DNA of 64,000 nt from Thysanoteuthis rhombus (GCA_963457665.1 OY735237.1:5092832-5156831); one strand, 5' to 3'. Counted from the first letter of the stretch, positions 44,670 through 54,885 are shown. The notes: a model not told the origin generated them from the sequence alone. Translations and numbers: made by a program.

Positions 44670-45282
44670 AGTTTGTACCTATAGTGTGCATAATACTTTT
44701 TACAATTCTCCAGAAACAACCACAAGTGCCACAAGTAACCTTAATACCTATGGATCAACTACATTCTACAAGAATGGAAAAAGCTTATGCCATTCAATGA
44801 CCACAAATGAAGCCAAGGACTAAACTCTTGCAAAATTGGAATGTACTTGCTACAATCTGCCTTTAGATACCAACAAACTTCATGCTGCTTTTTCCAGGCT
44901 TTGATATTGCTATATTGTAATACTAATGGTTGAGCAGAGAAAAATGGTACAGCAGAAAATTAGAAATATTTTTTGCTCTTAACTCTGGCTTTGGTGAAGT
45001 TACTGACGATCAAGAATGATAGTATTTTTATCGAGTTACCGTATAAGCCTGCTATAAGACAAATGATTTACAAGGGTATTTGAAGGACTGCCGCTCACTG
45101 CATTTCATCCAAGCCACATAACTGTTCATATCAAGCTTCAGTGGATAGCATACAAGTCATAATACCAGTGCGTTGTATGCAACGTGATATTTGGAAAATT
45201 AGAAAAAAAAAATTAAACGTTCTTCTTATATACAGGGATATACAGTAATATAAATTCATAAATGGATAAATCCTTATTTGAA
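44670..45282. other. No recognised feature
   Basis: No gene, RNA or repeat match was recognised. Confidence 0.35.
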
Positions 45283-45503
45283 TTTATCAAATCACCATAG
45301 CCCCACAAATGGCCCACCTGACCAACCAGCCAAGTGGGCTACAGATTCTTCTCCCTCTGCTTGTTTGTGTCTCCGTGCATTCCTGGTCATATTTTTAGGG
45401 CTACAACCTTGAAAATTTGCATGAGTACACCACTAGGTACTATCTGAAAATGTTTTTTTATCATTTAAAAAAGATGCTTTTGGGTGTCCATGGTCATTTT
45501 GGA
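45283..45503 (+). repeat. Family D interspersed repeat, left part (split by an RTE insertion)
   Basis: AATCACCATAGCCCCACAAA, ACCAACCAGCCAAGTGGGCT, ACAGATTCTTCTCCCTCTGC, CTGGTCATATTTTTAGGGCT, GAAAATTTGCATGAGTACAC, CACTAGGTACTATCTGAAAA and CATGGTCATTTTGGAACCA. The copy stops here and resumes at 45765. Confidence 0.85.
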
Positions 45504-45764
45504 ACCACCACCACCACCACCATCATCATCAGTCTTTTAATGTCCGTCGTTAGTTATAGACCTTCCCCAGGATTCGCCACAATTCTCTATCATGGGCGTC
45601 ACGGAGCTAGTATTTTTTAAATTTGTCTAGTTCATCTCTCCATCTTGTATTTTGTCCACCTCGGTCTCACGTGTGATCTCTGGGGATCCATGTTGTGAGT
45701 CGTGATGTCCATCGGTTGTCTTTCATTCTTGCAACATGGCCTGCCCATTGCCATTTTAGTTTTT
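45504..45764 (-). pseudogene. RTE-clade LINE 3' fragment nested in family D
   Basis: A (CCA)n(CAT)n tail (45502-45528) is followed on the reverse strand by the ORF end, the AHDRELW..W block, LDKF, WRDELD, the RG.QNTRW block, TTWIPRDH, NRW and QWAGHVARM, stopping near KLKW. Stops are present. It interrupts family D, so it inserted later. Confidence 0.85.
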
Positions 45765-45840
45765 TTAATTGTAATAAAAGATCTATTTTTTTTAGCTGAT
45801 TAGTTCTAGTACTGGCCTGGACTATGGATATACTGCTTTA
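45765..45840 (+). repeat. Family D interspersed repeat, right part
   Basis: AATTGTAATAAAAGATCTAT, TTTTTTTAGCTGATTAGTTC and CTAGTACTGGCCTGGACTA continue the family D order after the RTE insertion. From 45841 to 46411 nothing else is recognised. Confidence 0.7.
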
Positions 45841-46411
45841 TCTTCATTTGAAAACATTTCATGATTAACAGCCAACACAACTGACCAGTTATCAAAGGTG
45901 CTCAAATTAAGGAATTTATAGCCAAAAAAACTTACCTTTCTCTGCAACAATATGAAAAAGAAAAAAATAAGAAAAATTAATTTTTTTATAACCAAGTTGG
46001 AATTTAAGAATTACATGTACTAAAAATTTTCTAGATTTTTCAGTTTCATTTCTAACATAAAAGTACTAAAAATTAATTCAAAATTATATATTTTGCTTGC
46101 TTGCTCAAGTAGAATTATTGGGGAAAAGAGAAAAGAAAATACTTTGTGTTGACTATTTGAAAATGAAATAGAGGCATCACTTGATGTAACACATTTTTTT
46201 AAAGCATTAATTATGTTTTAGAATAGGGTATCAAAGATTTGCACAGTCACTTTTATGCTGACATGCCTGACATGAAACCACAGTAGACCCTTTATTAGTA
46301 AGAAAGGAGAATTTCTATTGGAATGGCAATAAAAAATACAATAGAGAAAATACATGAGCCAGTAACATATATGTTTAATATTGCTGTTGAGTTTCATGTA
46401 CAGGATACATT

Positions 46412-47330
46412 AGATATATCATCATCAATCTTTTAATGTCTGTCGTTCAACATAGACCTTCCCCAGGATTCGCCACAATTCTCTATCATGGGCGTCGCAG
46501 AGCCAGTATTTCCTGAGTTTGTCTAGTTCATCTCTCCATCTTGTGTTCTGTTGGCCTTGGTTGTCTTTCATTCTTTCAACATGGCCTGCCCATTGCCATT
46601 TGAGTTTTTTAATAGTTCCTATGATGTCTTGAACTCCCGTTTTCTTCCTTATGTACTGTGCTGTCTTGTGATCTCTCCATGTAAGGTTGAGCATGCATAT
46701 GCTGCGTGCTTCTCAGTTTGCGGGCCTGTCTCTTGGTTAGGTTCCATGTTTCAGCTCCATAAGTGACTATGAGGAGAATGCATTGGTTGTATACTCTTCT
46801 TTTCAGGATTATTGGGTTCATCTGGTTTTTGAAAGTTGAGCTTGCTCTGCCGAAGACTTGCCTTCCCAGAGTGATTCTTCACTTGATTTCCTCCTCTTTT
46901 GAGGATCTCATGGAGATTCGTTGTCCTCGGTAGATGTAGTGGTCTACCTTGCCAAGTTTTGCATCTTATATCTTGACAGTTATGTTCTTCTTCTCCACAT
47001 GATTGTTGCACATGATTTTCATTTTACTGAAGTTCATATGTAGGCCGACTTTTTTGCTTTCTTCGTTTAGTTCATCTAGCATGAGTTGGAGGTCATGTAG
47101 GTTCTCTGCAAAAAGGACAGTGTTGTCTGCAAATCTAAAGTTGCTCAGATATTCGCTGTCTATTTTGATTCCTCTATTTTCTCAGTCCATGTTTAGGAAG
47201 ATCTTCTCAAGGCAGGCGGTAAAGAGTTTGGATGAGCTGGTATCACCTTGTCTTACTCCTTTTTGGAGCTGGAATGGTTCAGAGTCCTTATGTAGCCTAA
47301 TGAAGCTATGATTGTATAAGATATATACGT
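46412..47330 (-). pseudogene. RTE-clade LINE, reverse transcriptase C-terminal half and 3' end
   Basis: This is the longest LINE relic. Reading the minus strand: SFIRLHKDSEPFQLQKGVRQ then GD (RQGD at 47242-47253), SSSKLFTACLEKIFLNMD, a stop (probably a former Trp), ENRGIKIDSEYLSNFRFADN (the FADN at 47122-47133 replaces catalytic FADD), TVLFAENLHDLQLMLDELNE, ESKKVGLHMNFSKMKIM, the K..YLG-type region, QVFGRASSTFKNQ, RRVYNQCILLIVTYGAETWN, LTWRDHKTAQYIRKKTGVQ and KKLKWQWAGHVERMKDNQG, ending ILGKVYVERQTLKD and a (GAT)n tail. Frameshifts separate the segments. The endonuclease and RT N-terminal part are absent. The second Asp of the active-site pair is lost, so it is inactive. Confidence 0.9.
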
Positions 47331-47579
47331 GTTATACCTCTGACTGTACAATTGCTTTGTTCATGTTTTATATCCATTGTGACTGCTTACATCTATTATT
47401 CCTGTATTCCTGTCAAAGTTTTTTCAACTCCATTAAAACCTTATGAGACCTCATTGGATGTTCAGTGGAAAGATATCAAGTGATGAATATCTGTAACTGT
47501 AAATTGTTAAGTAAGCGCAAACACAGCTGAATATGAAGAGAGAGTCCAGTTTACTATAATACTTATATTGTAAATCGAA
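47331..47579. other. No recognised feature
   Basis: No motif or repeat match seen. Confidence 0.3.
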
Positions 47580-47790
47580 CCTGCCATTAAAAACTTTTAA
47601 AGTTTTGGAATTTTCGGGAACAAACTTGCTAAAAACATGCTCTGGGGTCCCATTAGTATACAGAGAAAATTTCATGGGTATATATTGTGCTGTTCCTGAG
47701 TTACACCGTCACGTACAGACAGATGGACATTTGGTGAACTATAGTATAGTATACAGTCAATTGAAGACCATGAGCGAATGCAAATAATTT
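47580..47790 (+). repeat. Repeat ending in a GACA-type tail
   Basis: ACTTTTAAAGTTTTGGAATT, AAATTTCATGGGTATATATT, then CACGTACAGACAGATGGACA. The layout (conserved AAATTTCATGG word, then a GACAGA run) is common in invertebrate repeats and recurs at 35.93 and 61.13 kb. From 47791 to 48750 nothing else is recognised except a (CT)n run at about 48081-48094. Confidence 0.5.
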
Positions 47791-48751
47791 TCTTTCATTT
47801 CGATATAACTTAGTATATCTCGGAATTTTTGATATAACTTGTATGAATTTGATTAGATATTTTGTTCTATTTTACACATTATTTTGTTATCTAGCATTTT
47901 TTGAGGTTTGGCGATAATCAAGTCCCAATGTTACTGTATTAAAGAGATATAATTACATTTCTTGTTTGCGGTTTTCTGCCACATGTGTTTTCAATGAGCA
48001 CTTTTCCCTACTCCTTCTTGTCACTTAGCTTATGCTTCCCTTCCTATCAAAGTGCAGAACACAACTTTATTCTTTCAACTCTCTCTCTCTCTCTAATCAC
48101 TTTATGCTTGTTTCCTCTTTGATTCATCCATATAAATACCATATATTTCGGTAGATAGGGTGACACATGAAGCATCCAAAAATCACTCTGAAAAACAAGG
48201 TCATCTCATAGGTCAGATACAAAAACAGTGCCGAAATGTTGTCCTGAAACCATGAATATCTGGCTGAAATTAGGGTCTCGTCTTATATATGTTGCTTTCA
48301 TACAACATGTACTCTGAAACACTGTTTGACGCAACATAGTTCGGTCATATACATTAATGAATGCAATAGCATTTTTTCACCTTCTTTTGAGAAATTAAAT
48401 GCACATGGAACATCGATTGAACCTGTGTTGAGTTTATGGTTTTCTCTCGTGCAGACTGTATAAACTGCAGCAAGAACAAAATATTTGTAGAAAATTGAGG
48501 TCTGATCTATTTAAAGTCTCAGAATGTCTAGATTTTGTGTTTTTTTCAAAAGTTTTTTGATAGCGTGATAATTAATTTCATCTCCGTTTGCCTTTCTTCC
48601 TTTTATCCATTGATTTCTCGGCTGAGTATGAACAGACATTGAACTCCTAAGACATGAAAGAGAGGCATCTTGTATCTTGATTGATTTCTAACATTAAATA
48701 AAGCAAACTTAAACACCGCAGACAAAAATATTCTTTGTATTTACTTTATCT

Positions 48752-48928
48752 GGCATGGGTGGCGTGGCTCATTTGGTGAAAGTGCTGCAATTTTTTCGCA
48801 TGAGTGACATGGCTCACATGGTAAAGGTGCTGGAATTTCTGGCATGGGTGACATGGCTCACATGGTAAAGGTGCTGGAATTTCTGGTATGGGTGACATGG
48901 CTCATATGATAAAGGTGCTGGCATTTTA
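48752..48928 (+). repeat. Four-unit tandem array of a tRNA 5'-half-like sequence
   Basis: Units of about 44 bp start at 48752, 48798, 48841 and 48885. Each reads roughly GGCATGGGTGACATGGCTCA, CATGGTAAAGGTGCTGGAAT, TTCT. The part TGGCTCACATGGTAAAGG matches a pol III A box and D-arm, and GTGCTGGAA resembles the start of an anticodon arm. No B box follows the first three units. After the last unit a stretch with GAGTCCCTAGTTCCA might be a very decayed B box. Confidence 0.75.
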
Positions 48929-49860
48929 CTGGAAGGTTTGGAAAGGTGACAGAGTCCCTAGTTCCACAATCAGTGTAGTAATGGTTAAAAAAATTTGCAA
49001 TGTTGATCATTATTACTGTAATGAGTTTGAGCCTTATTGGGTGCCCCACTTCTTTGGCCTTGTGTCAAACAAAGCTCAACTTAATGGATATCAAGTATAA
49101 TCTGCTTCAGTATTTACAGTATATATACAGCTTAGTTTGACACCAGGCAACTATTTGGTCGGGGGAGACAGGGGGGGGAGGAATGGTCTCTGTTTACCCA
49201 TCCAGCACTCATGATTCTTTGACATATTTGTAGCCATAATGTCTTTGGTGAGTTTGAATAGAGAGAACCCAGTTATTGGGAGGAAAATCTTCCCCAAAAT
49301 ATTGATTGGAGTTTTCGGTCTGAGCGCAACTCTCTCTCTGTCTCTTCTCTTATTAAGACTATTTATATCTGTTCCTATCAATATGTCTGGTTTATCAATG
49401 TTTTTCTCTGAATGATTTTCAGTTTGTTTTTTATTTAGTGGGGTTGCAGGGTTGTCAAGGGGGTGTTGCTTTTTTTCTCCCCATTCCACTACTGCCCTAC
49501 CCCTACTGCGATAATAATATCATTATATTTGGTTGAAGTTTTTTTTTTTTTTTTTGTCTGACTCTCTTAAGCATTTTAACGATTGATTAAAAAAAAAAGT
49601 TTCAGACTATGGAAAAGAAAAGCAACAATTTAAATAAAAGAAGCATCAGTTTTAAAAATGCAGACTCTCATATCACTTGAATTGTGTTGATTTTATCAAG
49701 AGACACAAGTGTAGTCTCCTGTGAGAATTTGCTTATACCAATTTCCGAGGAGTGAGACGGTGTATTGATATCTTATTTAGAAAGTCAGTATTCAGTAATT
49801 GGACTTCATCTGTCACTAGTTGCAAATTCACTATCATTGTTCCAGCAGTTATTCAGACTA
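48929..49860. other. No recognised feature
   Basis: The 112-codon minus frame at 49151-49489 has no recognisable motif. A G-run (49170-49178) and T-run (49543-49556) are present. Confidence 0.3.
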
Positions 49861-50312
49861 TTAGGAACTGTCAAACAGAACTGTCAACTTGGGTTTCCAT
49901 CAGTTTTCAAGTTGGTCTAGCTGACTATGTATGTAGGTTGGATGAGTAAAAGCTGCACTAATTTACCTAGAAGGCTGTAAATTTGAATATTTATTCTTTA
50001 TAGTATCTACAAAAAATGTTTTTTCTTTTTTTTCAGAAATTACTCCCGTAAACAGTTTTTTAGTGTGTGTATGTGTGTAGGGGGGTAATTGGCAATGTAA
50101 GTTTATGCTAAATTGATCCCTTACTTTGTGTCCATTTGTTTTTTGAAACTTCAGACTTTTTTTTACTGATCATTGCCCAACAAAATGTGAGCGAAGAGAC
50201 TTATTCATTGATCATCCCAAGTCCCGATATTTTAATTGATCACCCCTATTGTGTTATGTCACTTAAAGACTTAGGTCAGGTGACGGTTTCTATTGAGTGA
50301 CTAACCAGACCA
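49861..50312 (-). repeat. Family B interspersed repeat, near full length
   Basis: It starts TTAGGAACTGTCAAACAGAA, has TTCCATCAGTTTTCAAGTTG, GGTCTAGCTGACTATGTATG, TTTGAATATTTATTC, TATGCTAAATTGATCCC, GTCCATTTGTTTTTTGAA and TTGATCACCCCTATTG, and ends GGTTTCTATTGAGTGACTAA, CCAGACCAG. This is one of the most complete copies. Confidence 0.85.
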
Positions 50313-50454
50313 GCTGATCTCATTCTTTTTGTTGCTTTCGTTATTGCTACAATTTAGCAGAAATTTTCTTTCAGTAATTTAGAAAAAAACCATTACCATT
50401 CTCTCAGTGTTGTTCATACTGTTGAGCTTATTTTTTTGTTGTTACTATACAGTT

Positions 50455-50525
50455 TGTACATTTGAAGAAGGCTGTAGAATGGGATTGCCGAAATGTTGAG
50501 TATAGCAATGAAAACCAAAAAACAT
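50455..50525 (+). repeat. Solo hammerhead-like/Penelope terminal motif relic
   Basis: TTTGAAGAAGGCTGTAGAAT, GGGATTGCCGAAATGTTGAG then AACC reproduces the order GAAGAAGGC, loop, GCCGAAA, TGTTG of the fold-back right arm. CTGA is changed to TTGA, so the core is broken. Confidence 0.45.
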
Positions 50526-50689
50526 GAGTTCAGTAATCTAAGCAACTCTTGGAATAATGATGACTCGTCTTAAAATTCGTCCTTAAAGATAACTTTGTAA
50601 AATGTATCATTAATGAGAAATAGATGTAATTGTCTCGATTGATGGAGCATTGGCATTCAATAATTTTTAACTGGTACAATGAAGGTGAC

Positions 50690-50890
50690 AAAGGGTTCTA
50701 TCCTTTTTTTTATATGTGTTTGTTTGTTTGTGTGTTCCAGTACTACTGGCCATACTGTTTTGTCCACAGACTTGAAAATTGGTATCAGTAGACCCCTTCT
50801 GGAGGAAATTTTTTTTTTTTTTGATTTATTGGAAAAAAGCCTTTTTTTTTTTTTTTTTACCTTTTTGAGACCTTATTTTAATGGATAAAC
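50690..50890 (+). repeat. Family E interspersed repeat, partial, opposite orientation
   Basis: GTGTTCCAGTACTACTGGCC, ATACTGTTTTGTCCACAGAC, TTGAAAATTGGTATCAGTAG, GGAAAAAAGCC match the reverse complement of 33170-33290. Two long T-runs (50808-50821 and 50842-50859) lie within it. Confidence 0.65.
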
Positions 50891-51066
50891 TTTATTTTAA
50901 TTCATCTAGAATCTCCAGAATCTAGATTTCATTACTCTATTTTAGATATTTTCCAGAGGAAAACGCCAGTATTTCTTTCATCTTATATCTGTTGCTTTTT
51001 ATCTCATGTCATTATTCTACTACCATTAAGTAAATGAATTAGATTGGAAATGAAGTATAAGTTCTC

Positions 51067-51148
51067 AAGAAGATTTGAACTCCCATCCATTGCCTTTGGG
51101 AACTTGTCTTACTAGGACGGTGCCATACCAACTATGCCATGAAAGTAC
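51067..51148 (-). mobile_element. tRNA-like SINE head (family L-like)
   Basis: On the minus strand: TTTCATGGCATAGTTGGTAT, GGCACCG (A box), about 40 bp, then GGGAGTTCAAATCTTCTTGA (B box), continuing into ACTTATACTTCATTTCC. The box spacing and poor arms exclude a functional tRNA. The 3' continuation resembles that at 61.98 kb. Confidence 0.6.
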
Positions 51149-51319
51149 AATCAGTGAGAGTCGTTAAAATTTTATCATATAGCTATGTTCCTCTCTACTC
51201 TCATCCTCTCTAAAATGCCGTGTTGTTCTGTTTATTTACATGTGTAGAATGACGATCCAAAAGAAATGATAAATAGCAACAGAAATGAGATGAAAGAAAG
51301 ATGGGTAAAAGAAATTAAG

Positions 51320-51485
51320 ATCAATGACGATGCCATATTGAACCCCCTTTAAAAACCTATTTTGGAGTGGAATTTTCAAAAAGTTTTTTGTACTCATTGA
51401 AAGGAGTGTTTGTGTGCGAAATTTCAAGTTTCTATTATGAAATTCAAAGTTAATTGCATCTATTCTGTATCATTAATAACTACAT
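51320..51485 (+). repeat. Family K repeat
   Basis: GTACTCATTGAAAGGAGTGT, TTGTGTGCGAAATTTCAAGT, TTCTATTATGAAATTC is shared with 16.66 and 52.69 kb. It lies directly before a family B copy. Confidence 0.5.
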
Positions 51486-51490
51486 AGAGA

Positions 51491-51800
51491 TCAACTAAAA
51501 TTTTGGGAAAAGGGGGTGATCAATGAATAAGTTATTTTTCTCACCTTTTGTTGGGAAGTGATCACTAAAAAGTCTGAATTTTACAAAAAAAAAAACTGAG
51601 CATAAACTTGGACTGCAAATTGAACCCTCCACGAAAATCTATTTAGGGGAGAAAATTAGAAAGAAAGATTTTGTAGACATAATAAGGAGTAAATATTTGA
51701 ATTTTCAACCCTCTAGCTCCATTGGTGCTGCTCGCATGTGTGATACACTGACTTAGAAACTGGAGAAAACCTATTTTGACAGTTTTGGTGAAAGTTTTTG
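51491..51800 (+). repeat. Family B interspersed repeat, 5' truncated
   Basis: GGGGGTGATCAATGAATAAG, TTATTTTTCTCACC, GTGATCACTAAAAAGTCTGA, GCATAAACTTGGACTG, TAAGGAGTAAATATTTGAAT, CCATTGGTGCTGCTCG and GAAAACCTATTTTGACAGTT follow the family order. The first 60-70 bp are missing. From 51801 to 52498 nothing is recognised. Confidence 0.8.
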
Positions 51801-52498
51801 TTTACGGTATCTAATAGCTGTTGCTCTGCTCATAGTATACTTACAACTGTATTCTGTGTCAGTATGTTCACTCAATAATTTGGATGGTTAATGCAAAGTA
51901 CTGTTAACTAAAATTCTTGTATTAATTTTTTTTTATATAACTTGAAACCCCTCATAAGCTTAGACGTACACTGGTTGGCTTTGGGCTTTATAATCATTAA
52001 ATTGCATAAAGTTGGTTTTGGGTCATTATCCTGAATGAAGAAAAGTTTGATATAATAAGTATTTCCATCCATTACACAGGGATTATCACCTCAATATCTA
52101 TTAAGATCGATAAAGTTAAATAACGGGAGGAGATTTCTTATGTCAGGAAAAATAGCTCCTGTAATCTTTTTCTCAAAGTAACCTTTTCATAATCAAATTC
52201 AGTAAATATTGAAAGTTTAATTAAGTAAAATAAATGAGTTTTATTTAAATATCCATTGCTTTTCTAATGCTATAGCTATCGGTAAGAACCTAAAGCACTG
52301 TAGTATCTAGAAAAACTATGGGAATTGCCTGAAGCAACCATCACCAGTTAATAACCTAATCTTCTGCCCTCAAAAAATCAAAAGCGAATTCAATGCTACT
52401 TTATTTTCCATTCTCAACTTTATCCTTTTTGCAATGTCCAAGTTCAACTGTTTGTGAATATTTTTGTTTGATCCCTACTCTTTTGCATACGCATTTCT

Positions 52499-52665
52499 GC
52501 GATCAATTAAAAAATCAGAAAAACAGGGGTGATCAATGAATATACTACTTCTTGCCCTTTGTTGGGCTGTATTTTCAAAACAAAATACAAGCAGGCATGA
52601 ACGGGACCAATTTAGCATAAACTACCATTGAGATTTGAGGCCCTCCCATTGAAAACCTTGGTATC
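52499..52665 (+). repeat. Family B interspersed repeat, central fragment
   Basis: GCGATCAATTAAAAAATCAG, GGGGTGATCAATGAATATAC, CCCTTTGTTGGGCTG, GACCAATTTAGCATAAACTA and CTCCCATTGAAAACC match the family centre. The GATCACTAAAAAGTCTGA segment is missing. Confidence 0.7.
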
Positions 52666-52679
52666 TTCAAAAAAATAAA

Positions 52680-52860
52680 AAAAGATATTTTCTCTGTGCA
52701 TTGAGAGGAGTGTGTGTGCAAATTTTCAAGTTTCTACTATGAATAGTGAGGACTGGACTAAGTCCAGATAGATACATAGATCCATATAAATACCAGAACA
52801 CATGAATAACCCAATTTCAGCAAAAGTGATTAAACCTGTCTGTTGTGGGTAATGGTGATT
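52680..52860 (+). repeat. Family K repeat
   Basis: TCTCTGTGCATTGAGAGGAG, TGTGTGTGCAAATTTTCAAG, TTTCTACTATGAATAGTGAG and later ACATGAATAACCCAATTTCA. It again follows a family B fragment directly. Confidence 0.5.
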
Positions 52861-53124
52861 AATGAGAGAAAGATGGGTAAAAAAATAATAACAATGTTTC
52901 ATTTAAGAAATTCAAAGACTATTACATCTTATATTACTAGTGTAAACATGGTACTGTAATGGAGATCATACAAGAATATGATACAGCTGTATGGCTAATT
53001 GGAACAACACCTGTTGGTTGAGTATTTATAGCCCAATTGGTAAGGCACTGTCATGATGAGGGATGCTCTCAATAATAAGGGATGTAAATTTAAATAATAT
53101 TGGAAGTTCATTCCTTATTTCCAA

Positions 53125-53570
53125 TGGTAAATGGTTGTAGAAATAATGGAAGAATGATCTGAGAGTTACGATAAGAAGCAATAGGAATAATATAGAGGAA
53201 AAAAACTAGCCCCAAATTAATGACATTGATTAATACTTCCTTCAAGAAATTCAGACGACTTAGGACAGATATATCTATTACTACAACTACGAAGTGTAAA
53301 CATGCATAAAAATGAGGAAAACCAGTAAAGAATAATGGCCATACTTCATCTAAGAAATTTGAATAACCTAATATCATTATGTTAGTTACTATTACAAGAT
53401 GTAAACAAGCAATTGAAATAAGATTTAAGGATAACAAGTAAAGAATAATGACAATACTATATCTAAGAAATTTGAACAACTTAATACTATGTTTGTTACT
53501 ATTGCAAGATGTAAACAAGCAACAAAAATAAGATTAAAGGATAACTAATCAAAGATCAATAATGAAAATA
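53125..53570. repeat. Minisatellite, period about 108-113 bp, three to four units
   Basis: TCAAGAAATTCAGACG (53242), CTAAGAAATTTGAATAAC (53350) and CTAAGAAATTTGAACAAC (53463) mark three units, each followed by TTACTATT(A/G)CAAGATGTAAACA or a variant and GTAAAGAATAATG. A diverged relative lies at 52.87-52.97 kb (TTTAAGAAATTCAAAGAC, GTGTAAACATGG). The 136-codon minus frame at 53108-53518 is a by-product of this repeat. Confidence 0.75.
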
Positions 53571-53905
53571 AAAAATGATGACAATGTCTGAGTTAATTGT
53601 ATAATTGGGATGACTGCCTAATTGGACCAAATAGCTCTATTCTCATTGTGTCCCGATTAACCGGAATCTACTCTCTCATGTATGAGATGCTACTTAAATA
53701 TCTGAGTAATTTGAATAGCACATACTAATCAAATGTAGTACGGATTTTTGCAGCTACTTTTTGTAAGTAGCACCCAAACACCTAGTGTCTGATATCTGCT
53801 TCAAAGTATTACTTCAAATGAGACAGTAGAAACTAGGTGTTAGGGGAAGTAATCTATCTTCATAGTCAAACTCTCAAACTTTTGGGTAGCACCATATATA
53901 CCTCA

Positions 53906-53926
53906 TATATATATATATATATATAA
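53906..53926. repeat. (AT)n microsatellite
   Basis: About 20 bp of AT repeat. From 53571 to 53905 nothing is recognised. Confidence 0.85.
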
Positions 53927-54004
53927 TAAGATATTAAGAGATGAGTAACTGAAGTGACACAAAATTTTTTGAATGTTTAGTGTTTAAAGCTTTCTAGACT
54001 AATT

Positions 54005-54042
54005 ATATATATATATATATAGATAGAGAGAGAGAGAGAGTG
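54005..54042. repeat. (AT)n-(AG)n compound microsatellite
   Basis: (AT)n of about 16 bp runs into (AG)n of about 20 bp. Confidence 0.9.
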
Positions 54043-54339
54043 TCTGTGTGTGGTTATACTTATTTTTTGTTTCTTATCTTCTAATTCTTCAGATCAATAA
54101 TCAGACTGTCTCCTTTGACATCCAGACTCCCAACTGAGCAGAATCCAAGGTATGTGATCTCTTATCACTTAGACAGGGAAAGGTGTGAAATTATTGTTAC
54201 CTTGCCAACAAAGTTGTTCTGCACTGATTAGAGAAAATAAATTGTTACCTGTTGCTTTACTCATGACATAATCAACATTTTTTGGCTACAAGAATGATGA
54301 TGCCGATCAGAAAAATGTTATTCCTCCTGGAAGTCCACT

Positions 54340-54660
54340 TAGATAGTGTAATGGTTAGTATCTGTCTCACAGGCAGCAGGTTCCGCGTTCAATTCCTGGT
54401 ATGAGCGCAGAGTGAGGAAACATCTTCCTTGTGCACTCAGCAGCAGATTGAGTACACTCTAAGCTGTGTGATTGGGGTGGAGGTATTTCTTTGGTGGACA
54501 TACATCCTACTGAGGGGGTGGTTGTAAAAAAGATTTATAAGACTGAAGTCCTGGTCTCAACCAGAGGAAATTTTTAAGACTGAAATCCTTGTCTCAACCA
54601 GGCTTGAAACTTGAAAGGATCTCTGAGCTGATACATGCTATGGAAACTGGGACTTCTTTT
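54340..54660 (+). mobile_element. tRNA-headed SINE, family H, well-preserved head
   Basis: The head reads GATAGTGTAATGGTTAGTAT (A box), CTGTCTCACAGGCAGCAGG (anticodon-arm-like, CAC in the loop) and CGCGTTCAATTCCTGGTATG (B box), most like tRNA-Val(CAC). The body TTGTGCACTCAGCAGCAGAT, TGAGTACACTCTAAGCTGTG, AAGTCCTGGTCTCAACCAG, CTTGAAACTTGAAAGGATC matches 39.42-39.70 kb. A 35-bp segment with GACTGAAGTCCTGGTCTCAA is duplicated in this copy. It is followed by (CAGT)n at 54668-54685. Confidence 0.8.
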
Positions 54661-54664
54661 TCTT

Positions 54665-54885
54665 CTTCAGTCAGTCAGTCAGTCCTTTAATGTTCATTGT
54701 TGAACATAGACCTTTCCCAGGATCTGCCACATTTCTCTATCATAGGCGTCACGGAGCCAGTATCTTCAGAATTTGTGTAGTTCATCTCTCCATCTTGTAT
54801 TTTGTCGGCCTCAGTTTTGCTCTTGGAATCCATGTTGTGAGTCGTAATGTCCATCGCTTGTCTGTTATCACTGGCTGTATATTCC
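54665..54885 (-). pseudogene. RTE-clade LINE 3' fragment
   Basis: A (CAGT)n tail is followed by the reverse of the RTE ORF end through the AYDREMW, LDKF and W.DEL blocks, with a deletion before the WIPRDH region. It overlaps open frames on both strands (54687-54956) that have no other support. From 54886 to 55199 nothing is recognised. Confidence 0.75.

Noticed and set aside
43746..44823. Overlapping open frames of 150-343 codons rich in Tyr/Ile/Cys or Thr/His
   Set aside because: They translate the (TA)n/(TG)n microsatellite; all frames are open because the repeat has no stops.
47003..47311. A 102-codon plus frame
   Set aside because: It is antisense to the RTE reverse transcriptase relic, whose RQGD and FADN motifs are on the minus strand.
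51067..51148. A tRNA gene on the minus strand
   Set aside because: The box spacing is too long and the stems are poor; it fits a SINE head.
54340..54420. A tRNA-Val(CAC) gene
   Set aside because: The head is similar but acceptor stem pairing is absent and the sequence continues into a SINE body shared with 39.4 kb.
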